NCBI RefSeq assembly: GCF_014495845.1
Contig: NZ_CP061080.1
Span: forward strand, 6,045,264-6,109,263
Direction of reading: 5' to 3'
Origin: Aquibium microcysteis
Lineage (GTDB): Bacteria; Pseudomonadota; Alphaproteobacteria; Rhizobiales; Rhizobiaceae
Length of the DNA stretch: 64,000 bases
How positions within the stretch are numbered: the first letter of the stretch is position 1; each line of letters opens with the position of its first letter. The notes beneath the pieces are model-generated. The model was not told the origin of the DNA. It saw only the letters and a program-made list of their open reading frames with translations, and did no database searches. Made by a program: the position numbers and the translations under genes. This document shows positions 16,801 to 26,441 of the stretch, one piece after another.

Positions 16801-18894
16801 TCATCCGTTGTCGTGGAAATGCTCGTAGATCTGCTTCGCCATGGCGGCCGAAATGCCTTCCACCGACATCAGATCCTCGATCGCCGCCCGTCCGACCGCC
16901 TTGGCAGTCCCGAAGTGATGGAGCAGCGCGCGTTTTCGTGCCGGTCCGATGCCGCCGATCTCGTCGAGCGGGCTGCGCACCATCTCCTTCTTGCGCTTCG
17001 CACGGTGCGAGCCGATGGCGAAGCGGTGGGCCTCGTCGCGCAGCCGCTGGATGAAATAGAGCACCGGATCGCGCGGCGGCAGCATGAAGGGCTCCCGCCC
17101 GGTGACGAAGAAGCGTTCGCGCCCGGCATCGCGGTCGATGCCCTTGGCGACGCCGATGGCGGTCACCTTGTCCTCGATCCCGAGGTCGGCGAGGATCTTG
17201 CGCACCGCCGACATCTGGCCGGCGCCGCCGTCGATCAGGATCAGGTCCGGCCAGGCCGGGAAGGCGGCGGTCTCGTCCGGCTCCTCCGCGGCCTCGGTCG
17301 CGGGCGCGCCTGCGGCCGGGGCATGCTCCTTCAGGAGGCGCGAGAAGCGCCGCTCCATCACTTCCCGCATCATGCCGAAATCGTCGCCGGGCGTGATCTC
17401 CGTCGAGCGGATGTTGAACTTGCGGTACTGGTTCTTCACGAAGCCCTCGACCCCGGCGACGATCATCGCGCCGACGGCGTTCGTGCCCATGATGTGCGAG
17501 TTGTCGTAGACCTCGACCCGGCGCGGCGGCGCCGCCAGCCCGAAGGTCTCCGCGATCCCGGCGAGCAGGCGGGTCTGCGACGAGGTCTCCGCCAGGCGCC
17601 GGCCGAGCGCCTCGCGCGCGTTCTGCGCCACGTGGTCGACGAGGCCCTTCTTCTCGCCGCGCAGCGGCACGCCGAGCGCGACCTTGTGGCCCGCGCGGGT
17701 GGCGAGCGCCTGGGCCAGCAGCGCCTGTTCCTCGACCGCATGCGACAGCAGGATGGTTCGCGGGCAGGGCTTGTCGTCGTAGAACTGCGCGAGGAAGGCG
17801 CCCAGCACCTCGGCCGGCTCGAGCGCGGGGTCGGCCTTCGGAAAATAGGCCCGGTTGCCCCAGTTCTGCCCGGTGCGGAAGAAGAACACCTCGATGCAGT
17901 TCTGCCCGCCCTCCTGATGGATGGCGAAGACATCGGCCTCCTCGACCGACTGCGGGTTGATGCCCTGGTGGCTCTGCACGTGGCTCAGCGCCGCCAGGCG
18001 GTCGCGAAACACAGCCGCGCGCTCGAAATCGAGCGCCTGCGACGCCTCCTGCATGGCGCTGGCGATCTCCGCCTTCACCTTCTGGCTGCGGCCGGACAGG
18101 AAGTCCTTCGCCTCCTTCACCAGTTCGGCATAGTCGGCCGTGCCGATCTCGCCGGTGCAAGGACCCGAGCAGCGCTTGATCTGGTAGAGCAGGCAGGGGC
18201 GGGTGCGGCCGTCGTAGACGGAATCGGTGCAACTGCGGAGCAGGAAGGCACGCTGCAGAGCGTTGATGGTGCGTCCCACCGCGCCGGCCGAGGCGAAGGG
18301 GCCGAAATAGTCGCCCTTCCTCGACCGCGCCCCGCGATGCTTGAAGATGCCCGGTGCGGCGTGGTCGCCGGTCAAGAGGATGTAGGGAAACGACTTGTCG
18401 TCGCGCAGCAGCACGTTGTAGCGCGGCCGCAGGCGCTTGATCAGGTTCGCCTCGAGCAGCAGCGCCTCGATCTCGGTGCGGGTGACGACGAATTCCATCG
18501 TCGTGGTCTCGCGCACCATCCGGCCGATGCGCTGGGTGTGGAACCGGCCCTGGGCGTAATTGGTGACGCGCTTCTTCAGGCTGCGCGCCTTGCCCACGTA
18601 GAGCACGTCGCCCGCCGCGTTCATCATGCGGTAGACGCCCGGCGCGTTCGGCAGCCGCTTGACGAAGTGGGCGATGACTTCGGTGCCGGACTTGCCTTCC
18701 GCGTCGGCGGAGGCCGTGTCCCAGGTGTAGCCGCCGAGGTCCGGCTCGACCGGTTCCGCCTCGATCTCCTCGCCGTCGTCCTCGTCGTCCGCCAGTTCGT
18801 CGGGCAGCACGCCGGCGATCTCGTCGCTCTCCGTCTCCGGATCGGCCTTGCGGCCGGCGGGAAGCGGACGGGTCTGCACTTTCGACGGGTTCAT
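16801..18894 (-). CDS. uvrC: Excinuclease ABC subunit C
   Basis: Dual-incision nuclease of nucleotide excision repair, acting on UvrB-DNA pre-incision complexes. 697 residues: acidic N-terminal extension (about 1-80), GIY-YIG domain ('[20 protein letters not shown]', where GVY...VGKA carries the motif), Cys-rich region ('[19 protein letters not shown]'), UvrB-binding UVR region ('[20 protein letters not shown]'), RNase H-like endonuclease ('[20 protein letters not shown]', '[11 protein letters not shown]') and C-terminal (HhH)2 ('[16 protein letters not shown]'). The start overlaps the stop of the upstream SDR gene (ATGA). Confidence 0.97.
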   Translation of the reverse strand: MNPSKVQTRPLPAGRKADPETESDEIAGVLPDELADDEDDGEEIEAEPVEPDLGGYTWDTASADAEGKSGTEVIAHFVKRLPNAPGVYRMMNAAGDVLYVGKARSLKKRVTNYAQGRFHTQRIGRMVRETTTMEFVVTRTEIEALLLEANLIKRLRPRYNVLLRDDKSFPYILLTGDHAAPGIFKHRGARSRKGDYFGPFASAGAVGRTINALQRAFLLRSCTDSVYDGRTRPCLLYQIKRCSGPCTGEIGTADYAELVKEAKDFLSGRSQKVKAEIASAMQEASQALDFERAAVFRDRLAALSHVQSHQGINPQSVEEADVFAIHQEGGQNCIEVFFFRTGQNWGNRAYFPKADPALEPAEVLGAFLAQFYDDKPCPRTILLSHAVEEQALLAQALATRAGHKVALGVPLRGEKKGLVDHVAQNAREALGRRLAETSSQTRLLAGIAETFGLAAPPRRVEVYDNSHIMGTNAVGAMIVAGVEGFVKNQYRKFNIRSTEITPGDDFGMMREVMERRFSRLLKEHAPAAGAPATEAAEEPDETAAFPAWPDLILIDGGAGQMSAVRKILADLGIEDKVTAIGVAKGIDRDAGRERFFVTGREPFMLPPRDPVLYFIQRLRDEAHRFAIGSHRAKRKKEMVRSPLDEIGGIGPARKRALLHHFGTAKAVGRAAIEDLMSVEGISAAMAKQIYEHFHDNG

Positions 18895-19655
18895 TCACGC
18901 ATGCCTGTCACATCCGGGGTCTGCCAGGCAAGATGCTGGCCGCCGTCGAGCGCGATCATCTGGCCTGTGATCGACGGTGTTTCCCACAGATAGCGTATCG
19001 TGCTGCCGAATTCCGTCAGCAGCGGTCCCTTCCGCAGAAGCAGGGCTTCCTCCTGCGCGGCGAGATCGCCGGGCTGCTGGCGTTCGTTGGGGAGCGTCGG
19101 GCCGGGGCCGATGGCATTGACGCGCACCTGCGGCGCGAAGGCCTGGGCCATGGTCTGCGTGGCCGTCCAAAGCGCCGACTTGGACAGCGTGTAGGAGAAG
19201 AACTGCGGCGTCAGCTTCCAGACCCGCTGGTCGACGACGTTGACGATGAGCCCGGTCTCATCGGCCGGCAGCCGGCGCACCATCTCGCCGGCCAACTGCA
19301 CGGGCGCCTTCAGATGCAGCGCGAAGTGCTTCTCCCAGAGGTCCCAGTCCGGCGCCGCGGCCGAATCGGGTTCGAAGACCGAGGCATTGTTGACGAGCAG
19401 GCGCACCGGGCCGAGCGTCTCGTGAACGTCTGCGGCGAGACGTGCCACCCCCTCGTGAGAGGCGAGTTCGGCCTGATAGACCCGCGCCGTTCCGCCGGCT
19501 CGCGCGATTCGACCCGCCACCTCCTCGGCATCGCCGGTGGAGCGGTTGCAGTGGAGGGCGACGGCAAACCCCGCCTGCGCCAGATCGGCGGCGATGGCCG
19601 CTCCGATCCGCCGCGCGCCGCCCGTCACCAGCGCAATCCCCTTGTGCCCGTTCAT
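18891..19655 (-). CDS. SDR-family oxidoreductase upstream of uvrC
   Basis: 254-residue short-chain dehydrogenase: cofactor loop '[17 protein letters not shown]', '[11 protein letters not shown]', and the catalytic Tyr-x3-Lys in '[14 protein letters not shown]'. The Arg-Arg of TGGARRIG and the downstream His-Cys-Asn-Arg are typical of NADPH-preferring, pteridine-reductase-like SDRs. The '[14 protein letters not shown]' substrate region resembles SDRs often found next to uvrC in rhizobia; a folate/pterin substrate is possible but unproven. It is the first gene of the five-gene operon. Confidence 0.85.
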   Translation of the reverse strand: MNGHKGIALVTGGARRIGAAIAADLAQAGFAVALHCNRSTGDAEEVAGRIARAGGTARVYQAELASHEGVARLAADVHETLGPVRLLVNNASVFEPDSAAAPDWDLWEKHFALHLKAPVQLAGEMVRRLPADETGLIVNVVDQRVWKLTPQFFSYTLSKSALWTATQTMAQAFAPQVRVNAIGPGPTLPNERQQPGDLAAQEEALLLRKGPLLTEFGSTIRYLWETPSITGQMIALDGGQHLAWQTPDVTGMRE

Positions 19656-20033
19656 CCCGCCGCCCCCGTTTACCCTCCAGTCATATATGCGGCGGAATCG
19701 AGAAGGAAAGGCGTGGCTGCCGCAACGTCCGGTGCCGTCCCGCGCGGCTCGCGGCTTTGTCCGAGCCGTCAGGGATTGTCTAAAATTTGAAGCGAATACA
19801 GCGCGTTGCTGCCGCGCGTCGGTGGTGCGCGGGGCGGCCGCTGCCCCAGGTGTTGCATGGACGACACGTCATGTTTCGGCCATATCGCCGCCGACGGATG
19901 ACCGTTTTTGCTCTGCGGTTCGGCCGCATTTGGGCACGACATTACCAACACTTGGGGTCGTCACCGTTCCTCCCTGGCGATCCGAGGCGAGAAGGGGGGC
20001 AATAACCCTTCCAGATTGTGCAAGGAGTAACCT
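19656..20033. promoter_or_regulatory. Long leader/promoter region of the Omp25-like gene
   Basis: 378 bp without a gene, between the divergent SDR gene and the porin-family gene. A candidate promoter for the plus-strand gene is TTGTCC (19757-19762), 18 nt, TAAAAT (19781-19786), which would leave a 5' leader of over 200 nt. A strong Shine-Dalgarno (AAGGAG) precedes the ATG at 20034. Long leaders are common on outer-membrane protein mRNAs and are typical sRNA targets; no specific structure is assigned. Confidence 0.4.
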
Positions 20034-20705
20034 ATGTCCATCCGTTCCAACATCGGCCGTTCGGCCGCCGCAGCCTTCGGCGTCGCCGCGCTGCTCTCCA
20101 CCACCTCCGTGTTCGCCGCCGACGTGATCGGCATGGAGCCGCCGGCGCCGCAGCCGGTTCCCTATGAGCAGGTTCCGGTCGCTTCGTGGGCCGGCGGCTA
20201 TGCCGGTATCCAGGGCGCCTACAGCACGGGCGACACGGACATCAATTCCGGCGTGAACAATTCCATCGACACCGACGGCTTCAACGGCAGCCTGTTCGGC
20301 GGCTGGAACGGCCAGTCGGGCATGTTCGTCTACGGTCTCGAGGGTGACGTCGGCTATGACTGGGCGGACGGCGCCAATGCCGGCGCCTCGACCGATCGCG
20401 GCTTCAACGGCTCGCTGCGGGCCCGCATGGGCGTGGCAGCGACCGACAACATCCTGGTCTACGCGACCGGCGGTGGCGCGGCGGCCAAGGTCGAGGTCAA
20501 TGACGGCATCGCTTCCGACTCCAACACGATGTTCGGCTGGACGGCCGGCGTCGGCGCCGACGTCAAGCTGACCGAGAAGGTCTTCGCCCGCGGCGAGTAC
20601 CGCTACACCGACTACGGCTCGGACGACTTCGCCCTGTCGGGCGGCGCGACCGAGGTCGATGCCAAGTCGAACAACTTCCTGCTCGGCATCGGCATGAAGT
20701 TCTGA
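20034..20705 (+). CDS. Omp25/Omp31-like outer-membrane beta-barrel protein
   Basis: 223 residues: signal peptide (about 1-28, ending SVFA-AD), a Pro-rich linker, then an eight-stranded OmpA-like barrel domain of the type common in Brucella and rhizobia ('WAGGYAGIQGAYSTGDT', 'GLEGDVGYDWADGA', 'LRARMGVAATDNILVYATGG', 'RGEYRYTDYGSDDF') ending in a terminal Phe ('NFLLGIGMKF'), the beta-barrel assembly signal. Strong ribosome site; followed by a rho-independent terminator. Structural surface protein; no transport role is evident. Confidence 0.92.
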   Translation: MSIRSNIGRSAAAAFGVAALLSTTSVFAADVIGMEPPAPQPVPYEQVPVASWAGGYAGIQGAYSTGDTDINSGVNNSIDTDGFNGSLFGGWNGQSGMFVYGLEGDVGYDWADGANAGASTDRGFNGSLRARMGVAATDNILVYATGGGAAAKVEVNDGIASDSNTMFGWTAGVGADVKLTEKVFARGEYRYTDYGSDDFALSGGATEVDAKSNNFLLGIGMKF

Positions 20706-20750
20706 TCGCCCGGTTCGGCGCCACCGGCGCCGCATCGAGCCCGATGGATG

Positions 20751-20788
20751 AGGCCGGATCCCGCGAGGGATCCGGCCTTTCTCGTTTC
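20751..20788 (+). terminator. Rho-independent terminator after the Omp25-like gene
   Basis: Perfect 12-base stem (AGGCCGGATCCC at 20751-20762 with GGGATCCGGCCT at 20767-20778), loop GCGA, followed by TTCTCGTTT. It also ends close to the stop of the convergent GST gene (20815). Confidence 0.85.
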
Positions 20789-20814
20789 CGGGCGACGACC
20801 CGGGGAGACCGGGT

Positions 20815-21411
20815 TCAGTGCGGCAGGTAGGGCTGGAGATCGGGAAACTGCTCGTCGAAGCGCCTCACGAATCGCTTCAGCTTGGGCCGTCCGCGCTCCC
20901 AGCCGCTGCCGAAGCGCAGCGAGGCGTAGGCCAGCATGCAGCGCAGCGCGATGTGGCCGGCATGGGCCTTCTTCCCCAGCCGCGGTGCGTTGTCGTTCAG
21001 ATGGTCGAGGCCGCGGGCGACCTTCGCCGCCTGCCGGTCGATCCAGGGCTGGTGCAGCTTCTCCTCCGGTCGGAAGCGCTTCTCGTAGACCTGCGCCAGC
21101 AGGCAGTCGGCGATGCCGTCGGCCAGAGCCTCGAGCGTCTCCGCCTCCCGCCGCTTGACGGCCTGGCGCGGAAACAGCTGGTTCCCGGACATCCGGTTCA
21201 GTTCCTGCGTGATCGCGCGGCTGTCGTAGACCGTACTGCCGTCGTCGAGAACGAGAACCGGTATCTTGCCGAGCGGATTGGCCTCGATCAGCACCGCCGG
21301 ATCGGCATTGGTGTCGACCGCCACCGCCTCGAAGGGAATCTTGGCATAGGCCGCCGCCGCCATCACCTTGTTGGCGAAGGGCGAGGCGCTGGACATCAGG
21401 ATTTTCGTCAT
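20815..21411 (-). CDS. Glutathione S-transferase family protein (second)
   Basis: 198 residues: thioredoxin-fold N-terminus with the start 'MTKILMSSASPFANKVMAAA', 'NPLGKIPVLVLDDGSTVYDS' (cis-Pro and the SNAIL-like SRAI element) and a helical C-terminal domain ('LRFGSGWERGRPKLKRFV'). The SPFA start is typical of beta-like/omega-like bacterial GSTs. Function (detoxification or thiol exchange) cannot be narrowed further. Confidence 0.9.
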   Translation of the reverse strand: MTKILMSSASPFANKVMAAAAYAKIPFEAVAVDTNADPAVLIEANPLGKIPVLVLDDGSTVYDSRAITQELNRMSGNQLFPRQAVKRREAETLEALADGIADCLLAQVYEKRFRPEEKLHQPWIDRQAAKVARGLDHLNDNAPRLGKKAHAGHIALRCMLAYASLRFGSGWERGRPKLKRFVRRFDEQFPDLQPYLPH

Positions 21412-21480
21412 GGAAGGACCGGACGGGCGCGAGTGCGTGAACCGGCGCCCGGCGCTGCGCCCGCGGCCGGGCAGGGCCGG

Positions 21481-21921
21481 TTAGCGTGCGACGCGGCAGC
21501 GGCCGTTGTAGACGTTCCAGCGGTCGAAGCCCGAAACGCAGGCCTCGACGTTGTGGCCGACGCCGGCGAAGCCCATGCCTTCCTCAATGAAGAACCAGAT
21601 CGGCCGCTCGTGGCCGTCGGATAGCCGGACGGTGCCTTCGCAGTAGGTGCGCGCCACCGGCCACAAATCGCGCTGCGGATGGTAGCGGGTCAGGTGCAGA
21701 CCGTAGAAGTCGACGATCTCGACCTGCGGCAGCCCGGAAACGTTCTTCACCTGGTGCCGGAAGTTGCGGCTGATTCGGTTGAGCACCCAGCCTTCGCTGC
21801 AGACGCTGTCGTCATAGGCGGGCGCCGCCCGGTAGTCCGCGGCCGCGGCGGCACCGGAAAGCCCGGCGACGCTGCAGAGGCTGAGCGCGGCGGAAAGGGC
21901 GAGGGAGGCGAGGCGGGACAT
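21481..21921 (-). CDS. Small secreted protein, function unknown
   Basis: 146 residues from ATG 21921. A clear signal peptide ('LASLALSAALSLCSVAGLSG', cleaved before ADYRAAP), then a compact domain with cysteines ('DDSVCSEGWVLNRISRNF', 'RTYCEGTVRLSDGHERPIWF', 'EACVSGFDRWNVYNGRCRVA'). Four mature-domain cysteines suggest two disulfides, so a periplasmic location. The closing 'CVSGFDRWNVYNGRCR' looks like a conserved signature of a Hyphomicrobiales family, but I cannot name it. It lies downstream of rlmJ on the same strand. Confidence 0.8.
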   Translation of the reverse strand: MSRLASLALSAALSLCSVAGLSGAAAAADYRAAPAYDDSVCSEGWVLNRISRNFRHQVKNVSGLPQVEIVDFYGLHLTRYHPQRDLWPVARTYCEGTVRLSDGHERPIWFFIEEGMGFAGVGHNVEACVSGFDRWNVYNGRCRVAR

Positions 21922-21989
21922 GGCGGGCCTGTCGTCGTCGGTTGGTCGGAAGACTATGTTCGGCACTGTGCGGAGGTTGGCGGGTCCGG

Positions 21990-22850
21990 TCAAGTCTGCG
22001 GCGCCTCGCCGGCGAGTTCTTCGACACGCCAGGCGGCGCCCGGGCCGTCGGCGAGCAGCCGCGCCAGCACCGGCAGCATCGTCTCCAGTTCGCCGGCGAG
22101 CGGGAAGGGCGGGTTGACGATCAGCATGCCCGTCCCGTCCAGCCGCGGCACCGGCCCGGCGCCGCGGATCGTCAGCGAAACGTCCAGCACCCGCGGAATG
22201 CCGCCGGCCCGAAAGGAGTCGCGGAAACGCTCCGCCGCCTGCCGGTCCTTGACCGGGTACCAGACGGCATAGACCCCGCCCGGCCAGCGTCGATGGGCTT
22301 TGGCGAGTTTCGCGGCGATCCGCTCGAACTCGCCCGTCTCCTCGAAGGGCGGGTCAATCAGCACCAGCCCGCGCTTCTCCTTCGGCGGCAGCTGGGCGCC
22401 GAGCGCCAGCCAGCCGTCGAGTGGGATCACGCGCGTCTGGAAGTCGCCCGCGAATTCCTGCTTCAGCGTCTCCGCATCGGCGGGATGCAGTTCCACCGCC
22501 GTCAGCCGGTCCTGCGGCCGCAGGAGGTGCCGCACGAGCCGCGGCGAGCCGGGATAGAACCGCACCCCGCCGCCCGGGTTGAAGGCCCGCACCGCGTCGA
22601 GATAGGGCGACAAGAGCGCGGCGGCCGCAGGGTCGACCGCCGCGTCGATCACCCGGCCGATGCCGCCCTGCCATTCGCCGGTCTTCTGCGCCGCCTCCGA
22701 GGTGAGGTCGTAGAGGCCGATCCCGGCATGGGTGTCGATCACCCGGAACGCCTTGTCCTTGCGCTTCAGGTAGTCGACGATCCTCACCAGGATGGCGTGC
22801 TTGACCACGTCGGCGAAGTTCCCGGCGTGATAGACGTGACGGTAGTTCAT
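21990..22850 (-). CDS. rlmJ: 23S rRNA (adenine-2030-N6)-methyltransferase
   Basis: SAM-dependent methyltransferase acting on 23S rRNA A2030. 286 residues starting 'MNYRHVYHAGNFADVVKHAI' (22850), the exact family N-terminus; 12 further in-frame residues upstream are not expected. The N6-adenine MTase catalytic motif is DPPF ('GLVLIDPPFEETGEFERI'); the SAM-binding region is 'VIDTHAGIGLYDLTSEAAQ'. Length matches the family (about 280). Divergent from the molybdoenzyme gene. Confidence 0.95.
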   Translation of the reverse strand: MNYRHVYHAGNFADVVKHAILVRIVDYLKRKDKAFRVIDTHAGIGLYDLTSEAAQKTGEWQGGIGRVIDAAVDPAAAALLSPYLDAVRAFNPGGGVRFYPGSPRLVRHLLRPQDRLTAVELHPADAETLKQEFAGDFQTRVIPLDGWLALGAQLPPKEKRGLVLIDPPFEETGEFERIAAKLAKAHRRWPGGVYAVWYPVKDRQAAERFRDSFRAGGIPRVLDVSLTIRGAGPVPRLDGTGMLIVNPPFPLAGELETMLPVLARLLADGPGAAWRVEELAGEAPQT

Positions 22851-22961
22851 GGCCTGTCTCTGCCCGTTCGCCGCATCCATCATCACGGCGCGCGCGATGG
22901 ATCAAATCATTTCGCCGGTGCCGCCCTGTAAGCCGGGCCGAATTCCCGCTAGAAAAGCCGC

Positions 22962-25067
22962 ATGAACCAGCACGCTCCCATCCGCATCGGCCATTCGGCC
23001 TGTCCGCACGACTGCCCCTCCACCTGCGCGCTCGACGTCGAGATCCTCGGCCCCGGCCGCATCGGCCGCGTCCACGGGTCGAAGGACAACAGCTACACGG
23101 CCGGCGTCATCTGCGCCAAGGTCGCGCGCTATGCCGAGCGGGTGCACCATCCCGACCGGCTTCTGAAGCCGCTGGTGCGGGCGGGCGCCAAGGGGGAGGG
23201 GCGCTGGAAGGAAGCCTCGTGGGAAGCGGCCCTCGACCTGGTGGCGGAGAATTTCCTGAAGGCCGAGGCGAGGCACGGTTCCGAGACGGTCTGGCCCTAC
23301 TATTATGCCGGCACGATGGGTCTCGTGCAGCGCGATTCCATCAACCGGCTGCGCCATGCGAAGCGCTATTCCGGCTTCTTCGACACGATCTGCACCAACC
23401 TCGCCTGGACCGGCTACGTCATGGGCACCGGCCGGCTGGCCGGCGTCGATCCGCGCGAGATCGCCAAGTCCGACTGCGTCGTCATCTGGGGCACCAACGC
23501 CGTCGTCACGCAGGTCAACGTGATGACCCATGCCGTGCGCGCCCGCAAGGAGCGCGGCGCCAGGATCGTCGTCATCGACGTCTACGACAACGCCACCATG
23601 AAACAGGCCGACATGGGCCTGATCCTGCGCCCCGGCACCGACGGCGCGCTGGCCTGCGCGGTCATGCACGTGCTGTTCCGCGACGGCCTCGCCGACCGGG
23701 ACTACATGGCGCGGTATGCCGACGACCCGGCCGGGCTGGAAGCGCATCTCGCCACCCGCACGCCGGAATGGGCCGCGGCCATCACCGGCCTCACCGTCGC
23801 CGAGATCGAGGCCTTCGCGCGGCTGGTCGGCACGACGCCACGCAGCTTCTTCCGCCTCGGCTACGGCTTCGCCCGCCAGCGCAACGGCGCGGTCGCCATG
23901 CATGCGGCGCTGTCGATCCCCACCGTCGCCGGCCACTGGCGCCACGAGGGCGGCGGCGCCTTCCATTCCAACAGCGGCATCTACCGCTTCGACACGACGC
24001 TTCTGGAAGGCGAGCGCCTGCGCGACCCGAACATCCGCCATCTCGACCAGTCGCAGATCGGCCGCGTCCTGACCGGCGACGCCGAAGCCCTGCGCCACGG
24101 CCCGCCGGTGACCGCGCTGCTGATCCAGAACACCAACCCCGTCAACGTCTGCCCCGAGCAGCGGCTCGTAAAGCGCGGCTTCCTGCGCGACGACCTGTTC
24201 AGCTGCGTCCACGAGCAGTTCATGACGGATACGGCCGCGCTCGCCGACGTCGTGCTGCCGGCCACCATGTTCGTCGAGCATGACGACCTCTACAAGGGCG
24301 GCGGCAATCAGCACGTGACGCTCGGGCCGAAGCTGATCGACCCGCCGGAGGGCCCGCGCACCAATCTTTTCGTCATCGAGGAGCTGGGCAAGCGCCTCGG
24401 CGTCGCCGACCGGCCGGGCTTCGGCCTGACCGAGCGCCAGCACATCGACCTGATCCTCGGCAAGCGCGGGCTCGGCAGTTTCGAGACCTTCGAGGAGGAA
24501 CGCTGGGCCGACCTGCAGCCCGATTTCGAGACCGCGCATTATCTCAAGGGCTTCGGCCACCCCGACGGAAAGTTCCGTTTCCGGCCGCAATGGCAGGGCG
24601 GTGCCGCCCCCAACAAGCCGCCGAAGTCGCTCGGCCTGCTCGGCCCGCACGAGCGCCTGCCGGTCTTGCCCGACCATGTCGACCTGATCGAGGAGGCCGA
24701 CGAAGCCCACCCCTTCCGCCTCGCCACCTCGCCCGCCCGCAACTTCCTCAATTCGAGCTTCACCGAGACCCCCACCTCGCAGGCCCGCGAACGGCGCCCC
24801 GAACTCCTGATCCACCCCGACGACGCCGCCACCCTCGGCATCACCGACGCCGCCCGCGTCGAACTCGGCAACGCCCGCGGCGAGGTGGTGCTGCACGCCA
24901 AGCTCTTCGACGGCGTCCGGCGCGGCGTCGTCATCGCCGAAGGCATCTGGCCGAATTCGGCGCACGAACGTGGGGAGGGCATCAACGTGCTGACGGGCGC
25001 GGATGCCGCGGCGCCGTATGGCGGGGCGGCGTTTCACGACAACAGGGTTTGGGTGCGGGGGGTGTAG
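22962..25067 (+). CDS. Molybdopterin-dependent (bis-MGD) oxidoreductase with N-terminal 4Fe-4S domain
   Basis: 701-residue DMSO-reductase-superfamily enzyme. The N-terminus has the four-Cys iron-sulfur motif ('CPHDCPSTCALDVE' and 'GVICAKV'). Molybdopterin oxidoreductase domain about 55-520 ('CVVIWGTNAVVTQVNVMTHA', 'NPVNVCPEQRLVKRGF', 'ADVVLPATMFVEHDDLYKGG') and the dinucleotide-binding C-terminal domain about 580-700 ('ATSPARNFLNSSFTETPTSQ', 'GEGINVLTGADAAAPYGG'). No Tat signal, so cytoplasmic. No small or membrane subunit is adjacent, so the electron partner and substrate are unknown. The moaD/moaE pair lies 6 kb away. Stand-alone unit. Confidence 0.9.
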   Translation: MNQHAPIRIGHSACPHDCPSTCALDVEILGPGRIGRVHGSKDNSYTAGVICAKVARYAERVHHPDRLLKPLVRAGAKGEGRWKEASWEAALDLVAENFLKAEARHGSETVWPYYYAGTMGLVQRDSINRLRHAKRYSGFFDTICTNLAWTGYVMGTGRLAGVDPREIAKSDCVVIWGTNAVVTQVNVMTHAVRARKERGARIVVIDVYDNATMKQADMGLILRPGTDGALACAVMHVLFRDGLADRDYMARYADDPAGLEAHLATRTPEWAAAITGLTVAEIEAFARLVGTTPRSFFRLGYGFARQRNGAVAMHAALSIPTVAGHWRHEGGGAFHSNSGIYRFDTTLLEGERLRDPNIRHLDQSQIGRVLTGDAEALRHGPPVTALLIQNTNPVNVCPEQRLVKRGFLRDDLFSCVHEQFMTDTAALADVVLPATMFVEHDDLYKGGGNQHVTLGPKLIDPPEGPRTNLFVIEELGKRLGVADRPGFGLTERQHIDLILGKRGLGSFETFEEERWADLQPDFETAHYLKGFGHPDGKFRFRPQWQGGAAPNKPPKSLGLLGPHERLPVLPDHVDLIEEADEAHPFRLATSPARNFLNSSFTETPTSQARERRPELLIHPDDAATLGITDAARVELGNARGEVVLHAKLFDGVRRGVVIAEGIWPNSAHERGEGINVLTGADAAAPYGGAAFHDNRVWVRGV

Positions 25068-25204
25068 GGGGGGCTTCGCTGCCTCGCCCCTGCCCATCCT
25101 CGCCGGAGACCCGGGCAAGCGTGCGCCATCCGAACATGACGATCCGGGCCGGCCGGGAAACATAGAGTTCGCCGAAGACGCCAGAGCCGGAGCGGGTAGA
25201 GCCG

Positions 25205-26413
25205 TCAGGCCGAGTACAGGGTTCCGTTGGCGATCATTGCGTCGATTTCGGTTTCGGTGAAGCCGAGATCGACGGCAATCGTGCGGTTGTGCTGGCCGAG
25301 TTCGGGAGCGACCCGAGGCGTCAGCGGTTCGGATTCGGAAAAGTTGAAGGGAAGATTGGGCAGACGGATCTTGCCGAGAACCGGATGGTCCTGCTCGATG
25401 ATCATACGGCGCGCGGCAATCTGCGGGTCGTTCACGACCTGGTCGATGGTCTGGACCGGTGCGGACGGCACTCCCGCTTCATCCAGAGCTCGAACGCAGG
25501 CGGCGACGTTCTCCTGCGCGATCGTCCATTGGCGCACCAGGGGAAGGATCTCCTCGCGGTTGGCGTTGCGGCCGGCGGCATGGTGGAAACGCGTGTCGGC
25601 GGCGAGCGCATCGCCGCCGATCAGCCTGGCGAGGCGTATCCAGGCTTCGTCAACCTGGGCGGCGATCACGAGATGTCCGTCTCTCGCGGTGAACACGCCA
25701 TAGACGGTAGAGTCTGGCATGTCGTGCCCGGTCTGAACCGGCAGCTCCTTGCCGCCGCTCATCGTGTAGGCCTGGACCGCGAAGTCATGCATCGACACCA
25801 TGCAGTCGTAGAGCGCCAGATCGATGTGCTGGCCCCTGCCGCTCGACTGCCGGCCGAAGAGAGCCGCGCAGACCGCCGCCACGCCATGGATGCCGGTGTA
25901 CATGTCGGCGAGCGGCATCCGGAACAGGGGCGGCGCCTCCCCGGGCACGCCGATGATCGACATCGCGCCGCTCATCGCCTCGGCGATCAGTCCGAAGCCG
26001 GGCCGGCTTGAATAGGGCCCGGTCTGACCGTAGGCCGAGATCGAGCAGTAGACGAGACCCGGATTGTCCTTCGAGACCGTCTCGTAGCCGAGCCCGAGCT
26101 TCTTCAGCGCTCCTGGCCGATAGTTTTCGACGAACACGTCGGCCGACTTGATCAGGCGGCGCATCAGCTCGGCGCCCTGAGGCTGGCGCAGGTCCACGCA
26201 CAGGCCCTCCTTGCCCATGTTCTGCTGAAGGAAGTAGCCGCTATGGTCCCCCACGAAGTAGCCGTGCCGCCGTCCCGCGTCGCCAAGGGGAGGGCGCTCG
26301 ACCTTGATGACGTCAGCGCCCATCGCGGCGAGCGAGCGGGACAGGAACGGACCCGCCAGGAAGTGGCTGTAGTCGATGACGCGTATTCCCGTCAGGGGCA
26401 GGGGCTTGTTCAT
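25205..26413 (-). CDS. Class III (CaiB/BaiF) CoA-transferase
   Basis: 402 residues from ATG 26413 (Shine-Dalgarno AGGAAAG). Family III CoA-transferases move CoA between a donor thioester and a free acid through a covalent aspartyl-CoA. The N-terminal Rossmann motif is 'GIRVIDYSHFLAGPFLSRSL' and 'GADVIKVERPPLGD'; the catalytic Asp is in 'MPLADMYTGIHGVAA'. Last gene of the nine-gene minus-strand operon that begins with livJ; it presumably activates the imported acid for the acyl-CoA enzymes encoded around it. The specific acid is unknown. Confidence 0.93.
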   Translation of the reverse strand: MNKPLPLTGIRVIDYSHFLAGPFLSRSLAAMGADVIKVERPPLGDAGRRHGYFVGDHSGYFLQQNMGKEGLCVDLRQPQGAELMRRLIKSADVFVENYRPGALKKLGLGYETVSKDNPGLVYCSISAYGQTGPYSSRPGFGLIAEAMSGAMSIIGVPGEAPPLFRMPLADMYTGIHGVAAVCAALFGRQSSGRGQHIDLALYDCMVSMHDFAVQAYTMSGGKELPVQTGHDMPDSTVYGVFTARDGHLVIAAQVDEAWIRLARLIGGDALAADTRFHHAAGRNANREEILPLVRQWTIAQENVAACVRALDEAGVPSAPVQTIDQVVNDPQIAARRMIIEQDHPVLGKIRLPNLPFNFSESEPLTPRVAPELGQHNRTIAVDLGFTETEIDAMIANGTLYSA

Positions 26414-26441
26414 GTCTGTCTTTCCTGGAAGTGATGAGGGA

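Noticed and set aside
16135..18993. 952-codon open frame on the plus strand
   Set aside because: Antisense to uvrC and pgsA, both with unmistakable motifs; the translation is Arg/Asp/His-rich low complexity with no domain.
22902..25163. 753-codon open frame on the minus strand
   Set aside because: Antisense shadow of the molybdoenzyme gene, which carries the Fe-S and molybdopterin motifs.
25068..25204. G-rich stretch after the molybdoenzyme gene as a possible RNA gene
   Set aside because: No tRNA-like cloverleaf or conserved RNA fold can be drawn; treated as the spacer between convergent genes.
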